Part shown: positions 53,995-64,000 of the stretch, in pieces
Layout of the letters: the number at the start of each line of letters is the position of its first letter
Numbering within the stretch: position 1 is the stretch's first letter
Assembly: GCA_014529385.2 (NCBI GenBank)
Contig: CM043960.1
Location: 36,182,781 to 36,246,780, forward strand
Direction of reading: 5' to 3'
Length of the DNA: 64,000 bases
Source of the DNA: Adiantum capillus-veneris
Taxonomy: Eukaryota; Streptophyta; Polypodiopsida; Polypodiales; Pteridaceae
Notes under the pieces: generated by a model
What the model was told of the DNA's origin: nothing
Database searches by the model: none
Seen by the model: only the letters and a program-made list of their open reading frames with translations
Made by a program: the position numbers and the translations under genes

Positions 53995-55598
53995 GAATGA
54001 GGAGGCTAGAGGTATGCCAAAATGGTTGGTGCATACTCTGCATGATAGTAAATTAGATGCACCTATGTCTAGTCGTACTCGTTTAGGTTCTCACCATGCA
54101 TCTTATGCGTCAAATTTTTATGCTTTGGCTGTTTCTAGTTTATGTGATGAGGAGGAACTTGTTTCTTTTTATGAAGCACATAATTCAAAAAATTGGATGG
54201 CTACCATGCAATCAAAATATGATGCACTTATAGAAATTACACATGGACTTTATGTGATTTTCCTTCTGGTAAAAGGCCATTGGTATGAAGTGGGTTTACA
54301 AGTTGTAACATAAGCCGGATGGTGAGATTGATTGCTACAAGTCTAGACTTGTTGCAAAAGGCTATGCACAACAAAAAGGCATTGATCATGAAGAGACCTT
54401 TGCTCCCACTTGTAGTATGCCTATTGTTCCTTATCTATGTGCATTGGCAGCTCATTTTGGATGGAAGTACATCAATCAGGCATTGTTATTGCTTTCTTGA
54501 ATGGTGATATATCTGAGGAAGTTTATGTAACGTAGCCTTGTGGTTTTTTCAAGGACAAGAAAATAAAGTGTGCAAATGTAAGAAAGCTTTGTAAGGGTTG
54601 AAGTAGTTTCCTCGTGCTTGGTATGACAAAGTTGACACTCATTTGGTTGAACAAGGCTTTCATAACAGTCCAACTAAAAGCACTTTGTGTGGCAAGCATG
54701 AGGGTGATGTATTTCTCAGCGTAGTTCTATATGTATCTGATTTGCTCATTACTTGTTTAAATGAGACACAATTTGTTGAATTCAAGCCTAATTTGAATGC
54801 TACATTCAAGATTAAAGACTTGGTGCCTTTGCATCATTACTTGGGTATACAATTTAAGTAGTGTGATGGAGGTATTGCCTTCTGTCAAACAAGCTACATA
54901 GAGACATTACTATGTAAGTTTGGACTTGAGGACTGCAAACCTATTGCTACTCCAATGGAAACAGATTTGAAATCGAGTCTTCATGATGCTAGTGATCTTG
55001 TTGATGTCACTTTTTATCAAACTGCTATTGGATGCCTTATTTATGTATGTCTATGAGGCTAGATATTCAGTTTGTAGTCACACATGTCAACAAATTTATG
55101 CATAGCCCAAGGTCTAATCATTGGCAGGCTGTTAAGAGGATCTTTCGCTACTTGAGTGGCACCTTACATCTTGGGTTGTTTTATCCCAAGGGGGGATCAT
55201 TGCCACCAGATTTGCATGCTTTTTTGGACTCAAATTGGACTGGTTGTTATGACATGCGAGTGTCCACAATTGGCTTTTGTTTCATGCTCAAGTACAGGGC
55301 AATCTTCATAGCTACAATTGACTATATATGGCTTACGGCTGATTTGGGTGTTAGACAGGACACTGCTAACAGCATCTACCCTGATAGTTAGAGCGCATTG
55401 GTAGTTGCAAGGAACCCAATTTTTCATGCTTGCATAAAGCACATTGAGGTGCATTATCACTATGACAGAGAGAGACTTTCAGTAGGAGGGATCACCTTGG
55501 CTTATGCGCCAACACAAGAAAACCTTGCAGATATGTTCACAAAGGCATTGCCTCATGAGAAGTTTGAAGCTTTGGGATTGTTTCCCTTTGTGGATTGA
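53995..55598 (+). pseudogene. Copia RT-RNase H
   Basis: RT opens around ARNWMATMQ-like sequence near 54190. It has SRLVAKGYAQQKGIDHEETF (about 54340-54400) and an active-site region YVSDLLIT (near 54735), where the usual YVDD has Ser for the first Asp. RNase H shows FLDSNWTGCYDMRVSTIGFC (about 55220-55280), HACIKHIEVHYH and NLADMFTKALPHEKFEALGL, ending with a stop at 55598. Frames break several times. Confidence 0.83.
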
Positions 55599-55665
55599 TG
55601 GTGTCCTCAGGGCATGGCACTTCCCTATACACTATGTGCCAACTCTCATTCATGAAGGGGAGATT

Positions 55666-55880
55666 TGTTACCATATGTGGTAGTGATGTGTGTGAACACA
55701 CTTAGGAACGCTATGGCATTTTTTCCCTCACTAGGAGGTTTTTTCCCTCGTGCATTGTATACATGCCCATTATTATAGGGCTAACTTATCTTTCTATTGT
55801 GCACTAAGCAATACACTCTCAGTTGGGCTTCTTCATCTTCTCCAAGCTGTGTATCCATCCCTGCAACCCTAATTCCAACA
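55666..55880 (+). repeat. 3' LTR of the old copia element
   Basis: 215 bp, TGTTACC...CCAACA, with the TG..CA ends intact. Confidence 0.85.
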
Positions 55881-56225
55881 ATAATGTATTTTCATCTTTA
55901 TGGTCTCACACTTGTCATGCATCTCTAAGATAGACTTGCCTCACATATGTCATGCATCTCTAAGATAGACTTGCTATTTTTCCTTACAACCTTGATGCTT
56001 CTTATATGTGTACCAACATATGGCATGCTCTAATTTGAACCCTTTAAATTTTTTCTTTTAGCAAGTCCAAGCATCTATATATGTCTTGTAAAAAGTACTT
56101 GGTTGCCTTTATTTTATTCTATTGTAGTCCTTCTCTACATAGGGAGCACAAGTTTGAAACATATGAAGTATATTCCATGAATAGTGCTTGGCACTTTTGT
56201 TTGCTCTCTTTACAAAGAGTAGTCT
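55881..56225. other. No gene seen
   Basis: Contains a short direct repeat (catgcatctctaagatagac twice, about 55918-55971). The 80-aa plus frame at 56081-56323 is antisense to the integrase scrap and not supported. Confidence 0.5.
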
Positions 56226-56255
56226 TCATAATTCATACTCAACATATTCACACGG

Positions 56256-56351
56256 TCCTAAGTATGTCTCTAGGATTTTGTTTACATGTTTTATTTGACC
56301 ATTTGTTTGTGGATGCTTTGTAGCACTCGTGGTAAACATAGTATCAAGTCT
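56256..56351 (-). pseudogene. Ty3/gypsy integrase core scrap
   Basis: LDTMFTTSATKHPQTNGQIK then HVNKILETYLG. This is the HPQTDGQTE..N..LE.YLR stretch of gypsy integrases, with the catalytic Glu position changed (GQIK for GQTE). Nothing else of the element is certain nearby. Confidence 0.7.
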
Positions 56352-56832
56352 GCAAATACACCCCTCCAAACAACTATTGAATGTCCTCTTCTTATCCAAA
56401 ACAATACCACTCAACAAACCATAGAATCAATATTGGTTACCAATAGACAACTTGGTCAATGCTAGGGTAACATCACACTTGGTATGGATAAACCTAAACA
56501 TTTTAGGTCAATGTTGGGCATGTGATCTTTGTCCTATGTACCAACATGTTAGTCTAGTCATAGCGTATGTGGCACTTTCTCATGTGACCTTCTTGTGAGC
56601 TGTATGTGGCTTATAGCACCAAGTCCTCGTTCCCATAGAGGAGGGTCCCACCATTTGTAGAGCTCCTATGTCCTCACAAGAGGTAGCTCACACATAGCTC
56701 AAAATGTTATCCCTTGCAACTGAGGGGTCGATCCCACTAGCATGAAGAGTCTTTTCGATAAAGATTGTCTGCATCAACAAAATGATATTTTTCACATCCA
56801 ATTGCCAAAGAGGCTTAACAACTTCAAGAAGG

Positions 56833-56837
<5 letters not shown>

Positions 56838-56914
<77 letters not shown>
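56838..56914. repeat. TC microsatellite, 77 nt
   Basis: Uninterrupted (TC)n; the longest pure dinucleotide run in the window. Confidence 0.97.
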
Positions 56915-56917
<3 letters not shown>

Positions 56918-57690
56918 CGCGCGCGTCCCTTTATTTCACTTCTAAAGATTACAACATTTTCATCCAAGCACAACTTTAAAAATGTATGTATTAATTTTCA
57001 TCTATAAAATTTAATTATTGTGCTATTATAAAGTGGTAGACATTGACCTTACATAGTCGTGCCCTCTTTGTGGTTTAGGGATCCATGGAAATACTCTTCC
57101 ATTTCCCTTAGGGGATAATTAAAGGATGGCCCATTTTCAATCTCTTAGCCTTATTGATTTGTTACTTGTTAATACATCTAATCACATAATCTTTAGACAT
57201 TCTTTATAAAATGATGTTTGGAAGAGTTGAAGAACACATGCCAAGTAGGTTTGTAGACACTTTCTTCCATATCCTACTCGTTATGAGATAGCAGGAGGGG
57301 TCCAAAATTCATTCCAATTATTGTTTCAACTATTGGATTGCCTAAGCGAGACCATGAGAGGGATTACTATGGTGAGGCTTAAGGCAAAATGCCCAAAAAA
57401 TGAGATAGACTTAGAGGAGCACATGATCTTGTGCTTTTTGAAAGATTGAAGGGATAAGCAATTGCATATCCATCTCTTTGAAAAAAGGGCATACCACTTT
57501 TAGCAAATTTTTATGTTATTTGTGGGTAGTTGCAATCTAATGGGAGCATCTAATGATATGGCTTTGAAGCAGTGAGCAAAAAAAAGCAAGCATAAAAAAA
57601 TTATATGTCAAAAAAATTGGATTTATGCAATGGAATTTTGGTTAATTATAGAGATTAATATTCTTGTGTAATAATTTGCAACATTCACAT
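56915..57690. other. No gene seen
   Basis: Short degenerate frames only. Some Lys/Glu-rich phrases near 57300-57450 could be old gag sequence but none is recognisable. Confidence 0.4.
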
Positions 57691-58177
57691 AACAATTGCC
57701 AGATTACTCATGCCAACACACAGATACTGATATGAAAAGAGAGGGGGTGTTGTCAGAGTATGCGGTGAAAGAAGAGGGGGCATGAGAGAGAGAGAGAGAG
57801 AGAGAGAGATGAACAAAAGGCAAGCGAGCACTATAACTTGAGATGGAAAACTCTGAGAATGATACAAGACAACAGACGGAGAGCCCCCTAGGCCACATAT
57901 ATAAATATGTAGTGAGCCACGATAAGGTCGAGTAAATGTCTCTATCATCAAATACCACGACAAAAATTAAAATTCTCATCCTAAAAATATGAAAATGGTG
58001 AGAACAAGCTTGAGATGGGAAAAGTGCTGGTGCAAACCCTAAATGTGTGTGAAATCCTTGTCCAAGAGGTGTACGAGTGACCAACCCACAACCAAGGATC
58101 ATTGCTCATGTGATGAGAATCTTGAACGGAGGAGGAAAAGCATCAAGAAGGTGAACATAACCCTAACACCCCCCTAC
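57690..58177 (-). mobile_element. Candidate LTR, minus strand
   Basis: On the minus strand a purine tract (gtaggggggt, 58177-58168) is followed by TGTTAGGGTTATG starting at 58168, the pattern of PPT and LTR start. The LTR would run to lower coordinates and include the GA repeat at 57784-57809. A plausible CA end lies near 57690. The partner LTR is not in the window. The young copia element at 58452 may have inserted into this older element. Confidence 0.4.
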
Positions 58178-58451
58178 ACAACAGATGTTGATAGGCTGCT
58201 GAGAAAAATGCAAGAATCCTAACAAATCTAGAGATGTCAAAATCCCATAGGGATCAGTGCCAAATCCTCAAAAGGACGAATTGTACATCACCGATTTGAT
58301 GATGGCCAAGGTTGAGATGATACCAGTTAAGTCAATGAAGGAAGCTGAAGGAGTGGCGAAAGGACTATAGAGTAGCAACTAGAGCTGAGTTTGGGACTAT
58401 AATACGGGGAATCGCATGAAAAGGGACACTTTGTCCAAAGGGACAGAAAGC

Positions 58452-59176
58452 TGATAGGAAATAAGACGTAGCTAAATAGATAATTGAGTAGATTACTTAA
58501 TGGAGAGAGACAGATTTACATACACGAGATTATAGAGTAGAGAAAGAGAGAGAGAGAGTACACACGATATACGTGGTTCACCCAATGTGGGCTACGTCCA
58601 CAGGAAAGCAGCCACTCAATGGCTTTAGTACTTCAAAACAAGAAGTAGTTTACAAAGGGATTATACCCTTAATGGAGCTCCCGCCTTGCTTCACTCTCAC
58701 CACCTCACACTCACCTTGTTGCATCAACTTCACACTATCTAAAATGTGTGTAGAAATGGCCTCCTTTTATAGGCCAAAAGGGCTGCCCACTCTCATGAGA
58801 GGCAGCCATGTGTAGCCGCCCTTGTGTAGATAAGTCCAAATCGGACCCTCCAATCCGCCCATGTGTGGCCGCCCTTGAGAAGACAAGTCCGCTTTTGAAT
58901 TCGGCCACCGGCCACCGGCCATTGACTACCGGCCAACCGACGGTTGTTTTCTGACCACTTTCTGATCGCCGTCCGGCCATAATATTTCGGCGAAAAGGAA
59001 TATTCCGGCGAGGGAAAAAAAGTCTCTTGCCCCTGGTTTTTGACTGTGTGAAAATTTTGGTTTCAGGTGAGTGATTTACCTTTACGCACGATGGCTTCTC
59101 CTCATAATGGGGGCCTTACAAATGTGCGCTTTTACCACAGAATATTACAAGGGTAAATCATGCTCCATACTTAACA
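58452..59176 (-). repeat. 3' LTR of the young copia element
   Basis: 725 bp. Nearly identical to the other LTR apart from scattered substitutions and the absence of a ~23-bp duplicated stretch (gaccaccagccattgactac) found near 63658-63682. Contains (GA)n at about 58541-58558. Confidence 0.95.
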
Positions 59177-59236
59177 ATCTCCCACTTGGAGACTGATCTC
59201 CAAACCAAACCTGTGACTGCTTTCCATTCTGGCTTC

Positions 59237-60307
59237 TTATCCTTGAATGCCGATTGAAGATGAGAAAAAGCTCAACTTCTCCTTGTTGACCACCTTTGTA
59301 AACATGTCTGTAGGATTTTCACTTGTATGCACCTTTCCTAGCTTTAGTTGTCCCTCTTCCAAAAGAGTGCGTATGAAGTGATATCTCACCTCAATGTGCT
59401 TTGTCCTTGAATGAAAGGCTGAGTTCTTCGCAAGATGGATAGCGCTTTGGCTATCACTGTACAAGACACAATTGTCTTGTTTGAATCCAAGCTCTTCTAA
59501 GAATCTGTGAAGCCACATAATTTCTTTGCTTGCCTCCATCATTGCTACATACTCTGCTTCCATGGTAGAAAGTGAAACCACTTTCTGCAGCTTTGAAGCC
59601 CAACTTACTGCTGTGCCTCCAACCGTGAACACATAGCCAGTAGTGCTCCTTCGAGTATCTTTGTCACCTGCCATATCTGCATCAACATACCCTTCTAGAA
59701 AAATATCAGTTCCTCCAAAATACAAAGCATTTGTTGTTGTCCCTTTTAGATACCTAAGTATCCACTTCACAGCTTGCCAATGCTCTTTACTTGGGTTGTC
59801 CATGAACTTACTCACAACTCCCACTGCATGTGCAATGTCTGGCCTTGTCCAGACCATAGCATACATTAGAGAACCTACCGCTGCAGCATATGGAACTTTA
59901 GACATATAGGCTATCTCCTCTTGTGTCTTTGGACACATATCCTTCGTTAGTTTAAAATGACCAGCCAAAGGTGTAGAAACTGGTTTTGCATTTTGCATTG
60001 CAAATCTTTCTAGTACCTTCTTGATGTAATCTTCTTGAGATAGCTTTACTGTCTTCTTCGTCCTGTCCTTTGATATTTTCATACCAAGTATCCTCTTTGC
60101 AGCACCTAAATCTTTCATTGAAAAAGATTTAGACAGCTCCTCTTTTAGGTCTTTGATGTCCTGCATGTTAGCACTTGCAATCAACATGTCATCAACATAC
60201 AACATTAGGATGATGAATTTTCCATCTCCCAAATTCTTCGTGTAGACGCAGTGATCCGAGTTGCATCTTGTGAATCCATGATCCAACATCCATCGATCAA
60301 ACTTCAA
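59237..60307 (-). CDS. Copia RT C-terminal half and RNase H
   Basis: About 356 residues. RT catalytic YVDD in FIILMLYVDDMLIAS, then LSQEDYIKKVLERFAM, VGSLMYAMVWTRPDIAHAVG, RNase H GYVDADMAGDKDTRRSTTGY with VSLSTMEAEYVAMMEASKE and YSDSQSAIHLAKNSAFHSRT, and the end NPTDMFTKVVNKEKL. All catalytic residues look present. It is cut off from the rest of pol by the upstream stop. Confidence 0.93.
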   Translation of the reverse strand: MKFDRWMLDHGFTRCNSDHCVYTKNLGDGKFIILMLYVDDMLIASANMQDIKDLKEELSKSFSMKDLGAAKRILGMKISKDRTKKTVKLSQEDYIKKVLERFAMQNAKPVSTPLAGHFKLTKDMCPKTQEEIAYMSKVPYAAAVGSLMYAMVWTRPDIAHAVGVVSKFMDNPSKEHWQAVKWILRYLKGTTTNALYFGGTDIFLEGYVDADMAGDKDTRRSTTGYVFTVGGTAVSWASKLQKVVSLSTMEAEYVAMMEASKEIMWLHRFLEELGFKQDNCVLYSDSQSAIHLAKNSAFHSRTKHIEVRYHFIRTLLEEGQLKLGKVHTSENPTDMFTKVVNKEKLSFFSSSIGIQG

Positions 60308-60319
60308 GTACCATTGTCT

Positions 60320-60845
60320 TTATGCTTGCTTTAAACCATACAAGCTCTTCTTTAATCTGCAAACCATTTTCTCCTTACCTTTTACTTCATACCCCTTTGG
60401 TTGAAGCATGTAGATTTCCTCCTCTAAGTCACCGTGAGGGAATGCCGTATTTACATCCATTTGCTCGAGATTTAGATCATGAGCAGCCACAAGGCTTAAG
60501 ACAAGCCTAATTGAGTTCATTTTTACAACAGGAGAAAATATTTCATTGAAGTCAATACCTTTCTTTTGAGAAAACCCTTTTACCACAAGCCTAGACTTGT
60601 ACCTTTTCTTCCCACCTTCTTCTTCCTGCAGCTTGTACACCCATTTGTTTCGAAGTGCCCGCTTACCTTTAGGCAACTCAACCAACTCCCATGTTTGGTT
60701 GCGATGTAGTGAGTCCATCTCCACTTGCATGCTCTTCGTCCATTCTTCTTTGGATTCATGTTGCATAGCTTCTTCAAATGATTCTGGCTCTCCAGAATCT
60801 GAGATCAAGAGATGGTTCAAGGAAGGAACAAACCTTTTGTGGAGG
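60320..60845 (-). pseudogene. Copia reverse transcriptase N-terminal half
   Basis: Starts FVPSLNHLLISDSGEPESFE, then WELVELPKGKRALRNKWVYK, SRLVVKGFSQKKGIDFNEIF and QMDVNTAFPHGDLEEEIYML, ending SLYGLKQA and a TAA. The next codons (RQWYLKFDRWM) continue RT in the same frame, so this is a single nonsense change. Confidence 0.92.
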
Positions 60846-61286
60846 TCTACTTGCTCTTGTAGATCTTTGGGAAATAGGTTGAGGCTCCTCATTTGGTTGA
60901 CGTTGTTGCACATTGTCACCGTTTACAATCCTTGAGTCTTCACCGTCCTCAAGCTCCATGTACTCATCACCTGTTTCTTTTGTTTGTTTTCTTTCCAAGT
61001 AATCTTTGTACATATTTTGTTCGTTAAAAATTACATCCCTACTCCTTAAGATTTTACCATCTTCAGGATTCCATAGGCGATACCCAAAGTCACCTTCTCC
61101 ATAGCCAATGAAGAAACACTTTTTGGACTTTGCATCTAGCTTTGATCTTAGGCTTCTATCTATGTGCATGAAAGCCTCACACCCAAACACTTTGAGAAAT
61201 GCATAATTCACCGGTTTACCTGTCCATGCCTCTTCTGGAACTCCCCCATCCAATGCCGTTGAGGGTGACCGATTGATTAAGTACAC
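60774..61286 (-). pseudogene. Copia integrase C-terminus, same frame after the stop
   Basis: Continues in the same frame as the 602-aa frame: YLINRSPSTALDGGVPEEAW then TGKPVNYAFLKVFGCEAFMH and SRDVIFNEQNMYKD. An acidic linker follows and the frame is lost in a run of A near 60840, where the RT linker takes over in another frame. Confidence 0.92.
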
Positions 61287-61307
61287 ATACGTACTTACAG
61301 CTTCCGC

Positions 61308-63116
61308 CTAAAGCTCAAGCGGTAGGCTTGCATGTAGCCGCATGCTTCGTGCTCGCTCCATGATTGTCCTGTTCATCCTTTCCGAAATCCCATTTCGTTG
61401 AGGTGTCCTTTGCCTCCGAATGCCATTGCTAGCACAAAAGCTTTCAAAAGCTTGGCTGCAATATTCGCCTCCATTGTCGGATCTGAGGCATTTAACCTTG
61501 GTACCTGTTTCATTCTCCACAAAGGCTTTCCACCTTTGAAATATGGAAAATACATCGGATTTATTCTTCATGACATAAACCCATGTTTTTCTAGTCGCAT
61601 CGTCTATGAATGTTACATAGTACAATGAGCCACCAAGTGATGGTGTACTTGCAGGACCCCAAACATCAGAATGAACCAACTGAAGTTTTTTATTTTTTCT
61701 TTCATTTCCTGATTTTTGAAATTTTACCCTCTTTTGTTTACCATAAACACAATCTTCACAGAACTCTAAGTCCACTTCTTTCAAACCTGGTAGAAACTTC
61801 TTTGTTTGAAGGATTTGCATTCCTTTGGCACTCATATGCCCAAGCCAGTAGTGCCACACCGCACTGTCAACTTCTGTAGTTGCTGCACAAGCTGAAGGTT
61901 GCGTGCTCATAGTACACAAGTAAAGTGTACCAACCTTTTCTCCCTTGGCAACCACCAAAGATCCCTTTGAGATCTTCCACCGTTTGTTTCCGAATGCAAT
62001 GTTGTGACCTTCATCATCCAATTGTCCTATAGAGATCAAATTTTTGCGAAGAGAAGGAACATGCCTAACATCTTTAAGCTTCCATTCATTTTCGTTAGCA
62101 GTTTTGACAAAAACTGTACCTTTGCCGACAATCTCACAAGCTTCATCATCTCCCAAGTATACATACCCAAAATTACCTTTGGTGTAATCTTGGAAATGTT
62201 GCTTGTGTGGTGTCGCATGGAATGAAGCCCCGGAATCTACTATCCCGGAATTAGACACATTGTCTAATGAGAGAATTAGAGCATCTTGCTCTACTTTACC
62301 TGCCACATTGGCCTCCGATGTTGGCTTGTTCTCTTGAGACTCAGTCTCCTTCTTCTTCTTGGACCAACAATCCTTCTTGACGTGGCCCTTCTTGCCACAG
62401 TTCCAACATTCAAGAACTAACTTTGTGCGTGACTTGCTTTGTCTTGAGCGATCACGACCCTTCTGGTTTTTAAACCTCTCCTTAGGCCTTCCTCTTGTTT
62501 CCACTGACAATGCAGCACTTGATGACTCTCCTGTGCTTCTCCTTCGTATTTCCTCGCTTAGGAGAACACCCACAACATCATCAAACTTAAGAGTATTTGT
62601 ACCAGAGATAGAATTACTTACAGCCATCACAAGGCTGTCCCAACTATCCGGTAGAGATGATAGTATAAGGAGAGCTCGCACTTTGTCATCGAAATTGATT
62701 TTCACCGATAGAAGTTGACTTATGTTTGTGTTAAAGTCATTTAGGTGTTCTGCAACTGAACCATTCTCTGCCATCTTTAGATTGAACAAGCGCTTCATAA
62801 AAAATACCTTATTGGATGTCGATGGTTTCTCGTAGAAGTCGTCAAGTGACTTCATCAAGTCCTCCGTGGTCTTCATCTCCGAAACATTGAACGCCACCGT
62901 TGATGCCAAGCTTAACCGGATTGTTCCCAGGGCCTTTCGATCAAGGACAATCCATGCTTCATCTGCCATCGTTGCGGGCTTCTTTGCAAGACCGCCTAGT
63001 GGCAAATAGAGGTCCTTCTGGTAGAGATAGTCTTCAATCTGCATCTTCCAATGTTGGTAGTTTTTGCCGTTGAACTTCTCAATCTTTAGCTTCCCTTCCT
63101 CCGCCATAACTCCCAC
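61308..63116 (-). CDS. Copia gag-protease-integrase (602 aa, stops early)
   Basis: One open frame. The gag start has KIEKFNGKNYQHWKMQIEDY (12-30), followed by the capsid-like gag region. The zinc knuckle CWNCGKKGHVKKDC is at 237-250. The protease VDSGASFHATP has catalytic Asp294. The pre-integrase HHCC finger has His422, His427, Cys453 and Cys456. The integrase core has Asp484 (HSDVWG), Asp547 (LRSDNGGEY) and Glu579 (NGISERMNRT). The stretch GIRRQRTPQRNG is a few residues shorter than usual before the catalytic Glu. The frame ends at a TAG after ASLPLEL, where a Trp codon is usual, so a single G-to-A change probably created the stop; the frame continues afterwards. Confidence 0.95.
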   Translation of the reverse strand: MGVMAEEGKLKIEKFNGKNYQHWKMQIEDYLYQKDLYLPLGGLAKKPATMADEAWIVLDRKALGTIRLSLASTVAFNVSEMKTTEDLMKSLDDFYEKPSTSNKVFFMKRLFNLKMAENGSVAEHLNDFNTNISQLLSVKINFDDKVRALLILSSLPDSWDSLVMAVSNSISGTNTLKFDDVVGVLLSEEIRRRSTGESSSAALSVETRGRPKERFKNQKGRDRSRQSKSRTKLVLECWNCGKKGHVKKDCWSKKKKETESQENKPTSEANVAGKVEQDALILSLDNVSNSGIVDSGASFHATPHKQHFQDYTKGNFGYVYLGDDEACEIVGKGTVFVKTANENEWKLKDVRHVPSLRKNLISIGQLDDEGHNIAFGNKRWKISKGSLVVAKGEKVGTLYLCTMSTQPSACAATTEVDSAVWHYWLGHMSAKGMQILQTKKFLPGLKEVDLEFCEDCVYGKQKRVKFQKSGNERKNKKLQLVHSDVWGPASTPSLGGSLYYVTFIDDATRKTWVYVMKNKSDVFSIFQRWKAFVENETGTKVKCLRSDNGGEYCSQAFESFCASNGIRRQRTPQRNGISERMNRTIMERARSMRLHASLPLEL

Positions 63117-63180
63117 TCAATTCAAGGAATCCTTTCCTTGAGATAATTTAGCTACGAGCAAACCTTGCTCTGATATCGGT

Positions 63181-63928
63181 TGATAGGAAATAAGACGTAG
63201 CTAAATAGACAATTGGGTAGATTACTTAATGGAGAGAGACAAATTTACATACATGAGATTATAGAGTAGAGAAAGAGAGAGAGAGAGAGTACACACGATA
63301 TACGTGGTTCACCCAATGTGGGCTACCTCCATGGGAAAGCAGCCACTCAATGGTTTTAGTACTTCAAAACAAGAAGTAGTTTACAAAGGGATTATACCCT
63401 TAATGGAGCTCCCGCCTTGCTTCACTCTCACCACCTCACACTCACCTTATTGCATCAACTTCACACTATCTAAAATGTGTGTAGAAATGGCATCCTTTTA
63501 TAGGCCAAAAGGGCTGCCTCTCTCATGAGAGGCAGCCATGTGTAGCCGCCCTTGTGTAGATAAGTCCAAATCGGACCCTCCAATCCGCCCATGTGTGGCC
63601 GCCCTTGAGAAGACAAGTCCGCTTTTGAATTCGGCCACCGGCCACCGGCCATTGACTTCCGACCACCAGCCATTGACTACTGGCCAACCGACATTTGTTT
63701 TCCGACCACTTTCTGGCCGCCGGCCGGCCATAATATTCCGGCGAAAAGGAATATTTTGGCGAGGGGAAGAAAAGTCTCTTGCCCCTGGTTTTTGACTGTG
63801 TGAAAATTTTGGTTTCCGGTGAGTGATTTACCTTTACGCACGATGGCTTCTCCTCATAATGGGGGCCTTACAAATGTGCGCTTTTACCACAGAAAATTAC
63901 AAGGGTAAATCAAGCTCCATACTTAACA
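63181..63928 (-). repeat. 5' LTR of the young copia element
   Basis: 748 bp. Contains (GA)n near 63270-63290 and the short internal duplication that accounts for most of the length difference. Confidence 0.95.
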
Positions 63929-64000
63929 AAAGCTACAAAGTTGAGGAATCAACAACAAAAAAAATCAAAATCAAGTAGTGTCTATTCCTCCATCTCAAGG
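63929..64000. other. Flank of the copia insertion
   Basis: Begins with the AAAGC target duplication. Too short to assign. Confidence 0.6.

Larger units (their letters stand above)
48368..55880 (+). mobile_element. Old Ty1/copia element with internal duplication
   Basis: Short LTRs at 48368-48595 and 55666-55880 share accatat(at)gtggtagtga, ccctcactaggaggtttt and the end ccaaca. The 5' LTR has lost its TG (now TA). A PBS TGGTATCATAGC follows at 48598. A purine run gaaggggaga precedes the 3' LTR. The flanks ataag/ataat may be a 5-bp target duplication with one change. The interior has gag-protease-integrase twice and RT-RNase H once. All parts carry stops. Confidence 0.85.
58452..63928 (-). 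mobile_element. Nearly intact Ty1/copia element with perfect TSD
   Basis: 5,477 bp. The LTRs at 58452-59176 and 63181-63928 both begin TGATAGGAAATAAGACGTAG and end CTCCATACTTAACA in plus-strand reading. Perfect 5-bp target duplication AAAGC at 58447-58451 and 63929-63933. On the coding (minus) strand the 5' LTR is followed by a PBS-like CCGATATCAGAGC (near 63178-63166). The 3' LTR is preceded by the purine tract AAGTGGGAGAT. The single gag-pol frame is interrupted by two stops and one frameshift. Confidence 0.96.

Overview
This window is nuclear DNA from a repeat-rich land plant. The evidence is a spliced gene for a plant-type translation initiation factor 3 subunit j (eIF3j), many Ty1/copia and Ty3/gypsy LTR retrotransposons in all states of decay, MULE-like and hAT-like non-autonomous DNA transposons, a tRNA-derived SINE, and long CT/GA, GT and homopolymer G/C tracts. 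No bacterial genes, rRNA, canonical tRNA or CRISPR array is visible. A 26.1-kb intron packed with retroelements points to a large-genome vascular plant (fern, gymnosperm or similar). The species cannot be named from the sequence.

Layout. 1-16.0 kb is intergenic: a poly-C tract, a histone H3 pseudogene inside an inverted-repeat cluster (0.46-1.2 kb), a GA/AT-rich block (2.9-3.5 kb) flanked by T-rich and A-rich stretches, a decayed coding relic (5.0-5.6 kb), a very old LTR element (about 5.7-12 kb) with two protease-like remnants and a purine tract plus LTR start at 11.2 kb, a 387-bp MULE-like element with a 9-bp target duplication (13.3-13.7 kb), and a decayed copia gag (13.9-14.6 kb).

16.5-46.6 kb (minus strand) is the one host gene, eIF3j. 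It has six coding exons, 696 nt of CDS and a 231-aa product. Exons 1-5 lie at 42.7-46.6 kb. The last exon lies 26,100 bp away at 16.5 kb. Intron 5 holds, from low to high coordinate: a deleted gypsy element with 1.7-kb LTRs and a leftover chromodomain (17.5-21.8 kb), copia relics (22.6-24.6 kb), a 5'-truncated minus-strand copia element (24.6-28.7 kb), collapsed LTR pieces (29.4-30.5 kb), gypsy gag (32.0-32.9 kb), a hAT-like MITE (33.1-33.7 kb), a gypsy pol relic with its PBS (34.5-37.3 kb), a triplicated ~640-bp repeat (38.4-40.3 kb), a SINE (41.6 kb) and a gypsy integrase tail (42.1-42.4 kb).

46.6-64 kb is intergenic: the eIF3j 5' leader and a TGACG palindrome, a copia element whose gag/protease/integrase section is duplicated internally (48.4-55.9 kb), a gypsy integrase scrap (56.3 kb), a candidate solo LTR (57.7-58.2 kb), and a nearly intact copia element with a perfect AAAGC target duplication (58.45-63.93 kb). 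The elements were classified by reading catalytic and zinc-binding motifs, LTR ends, primer-binding sites and polypurine tracts by eye. No alignment or database search was run.
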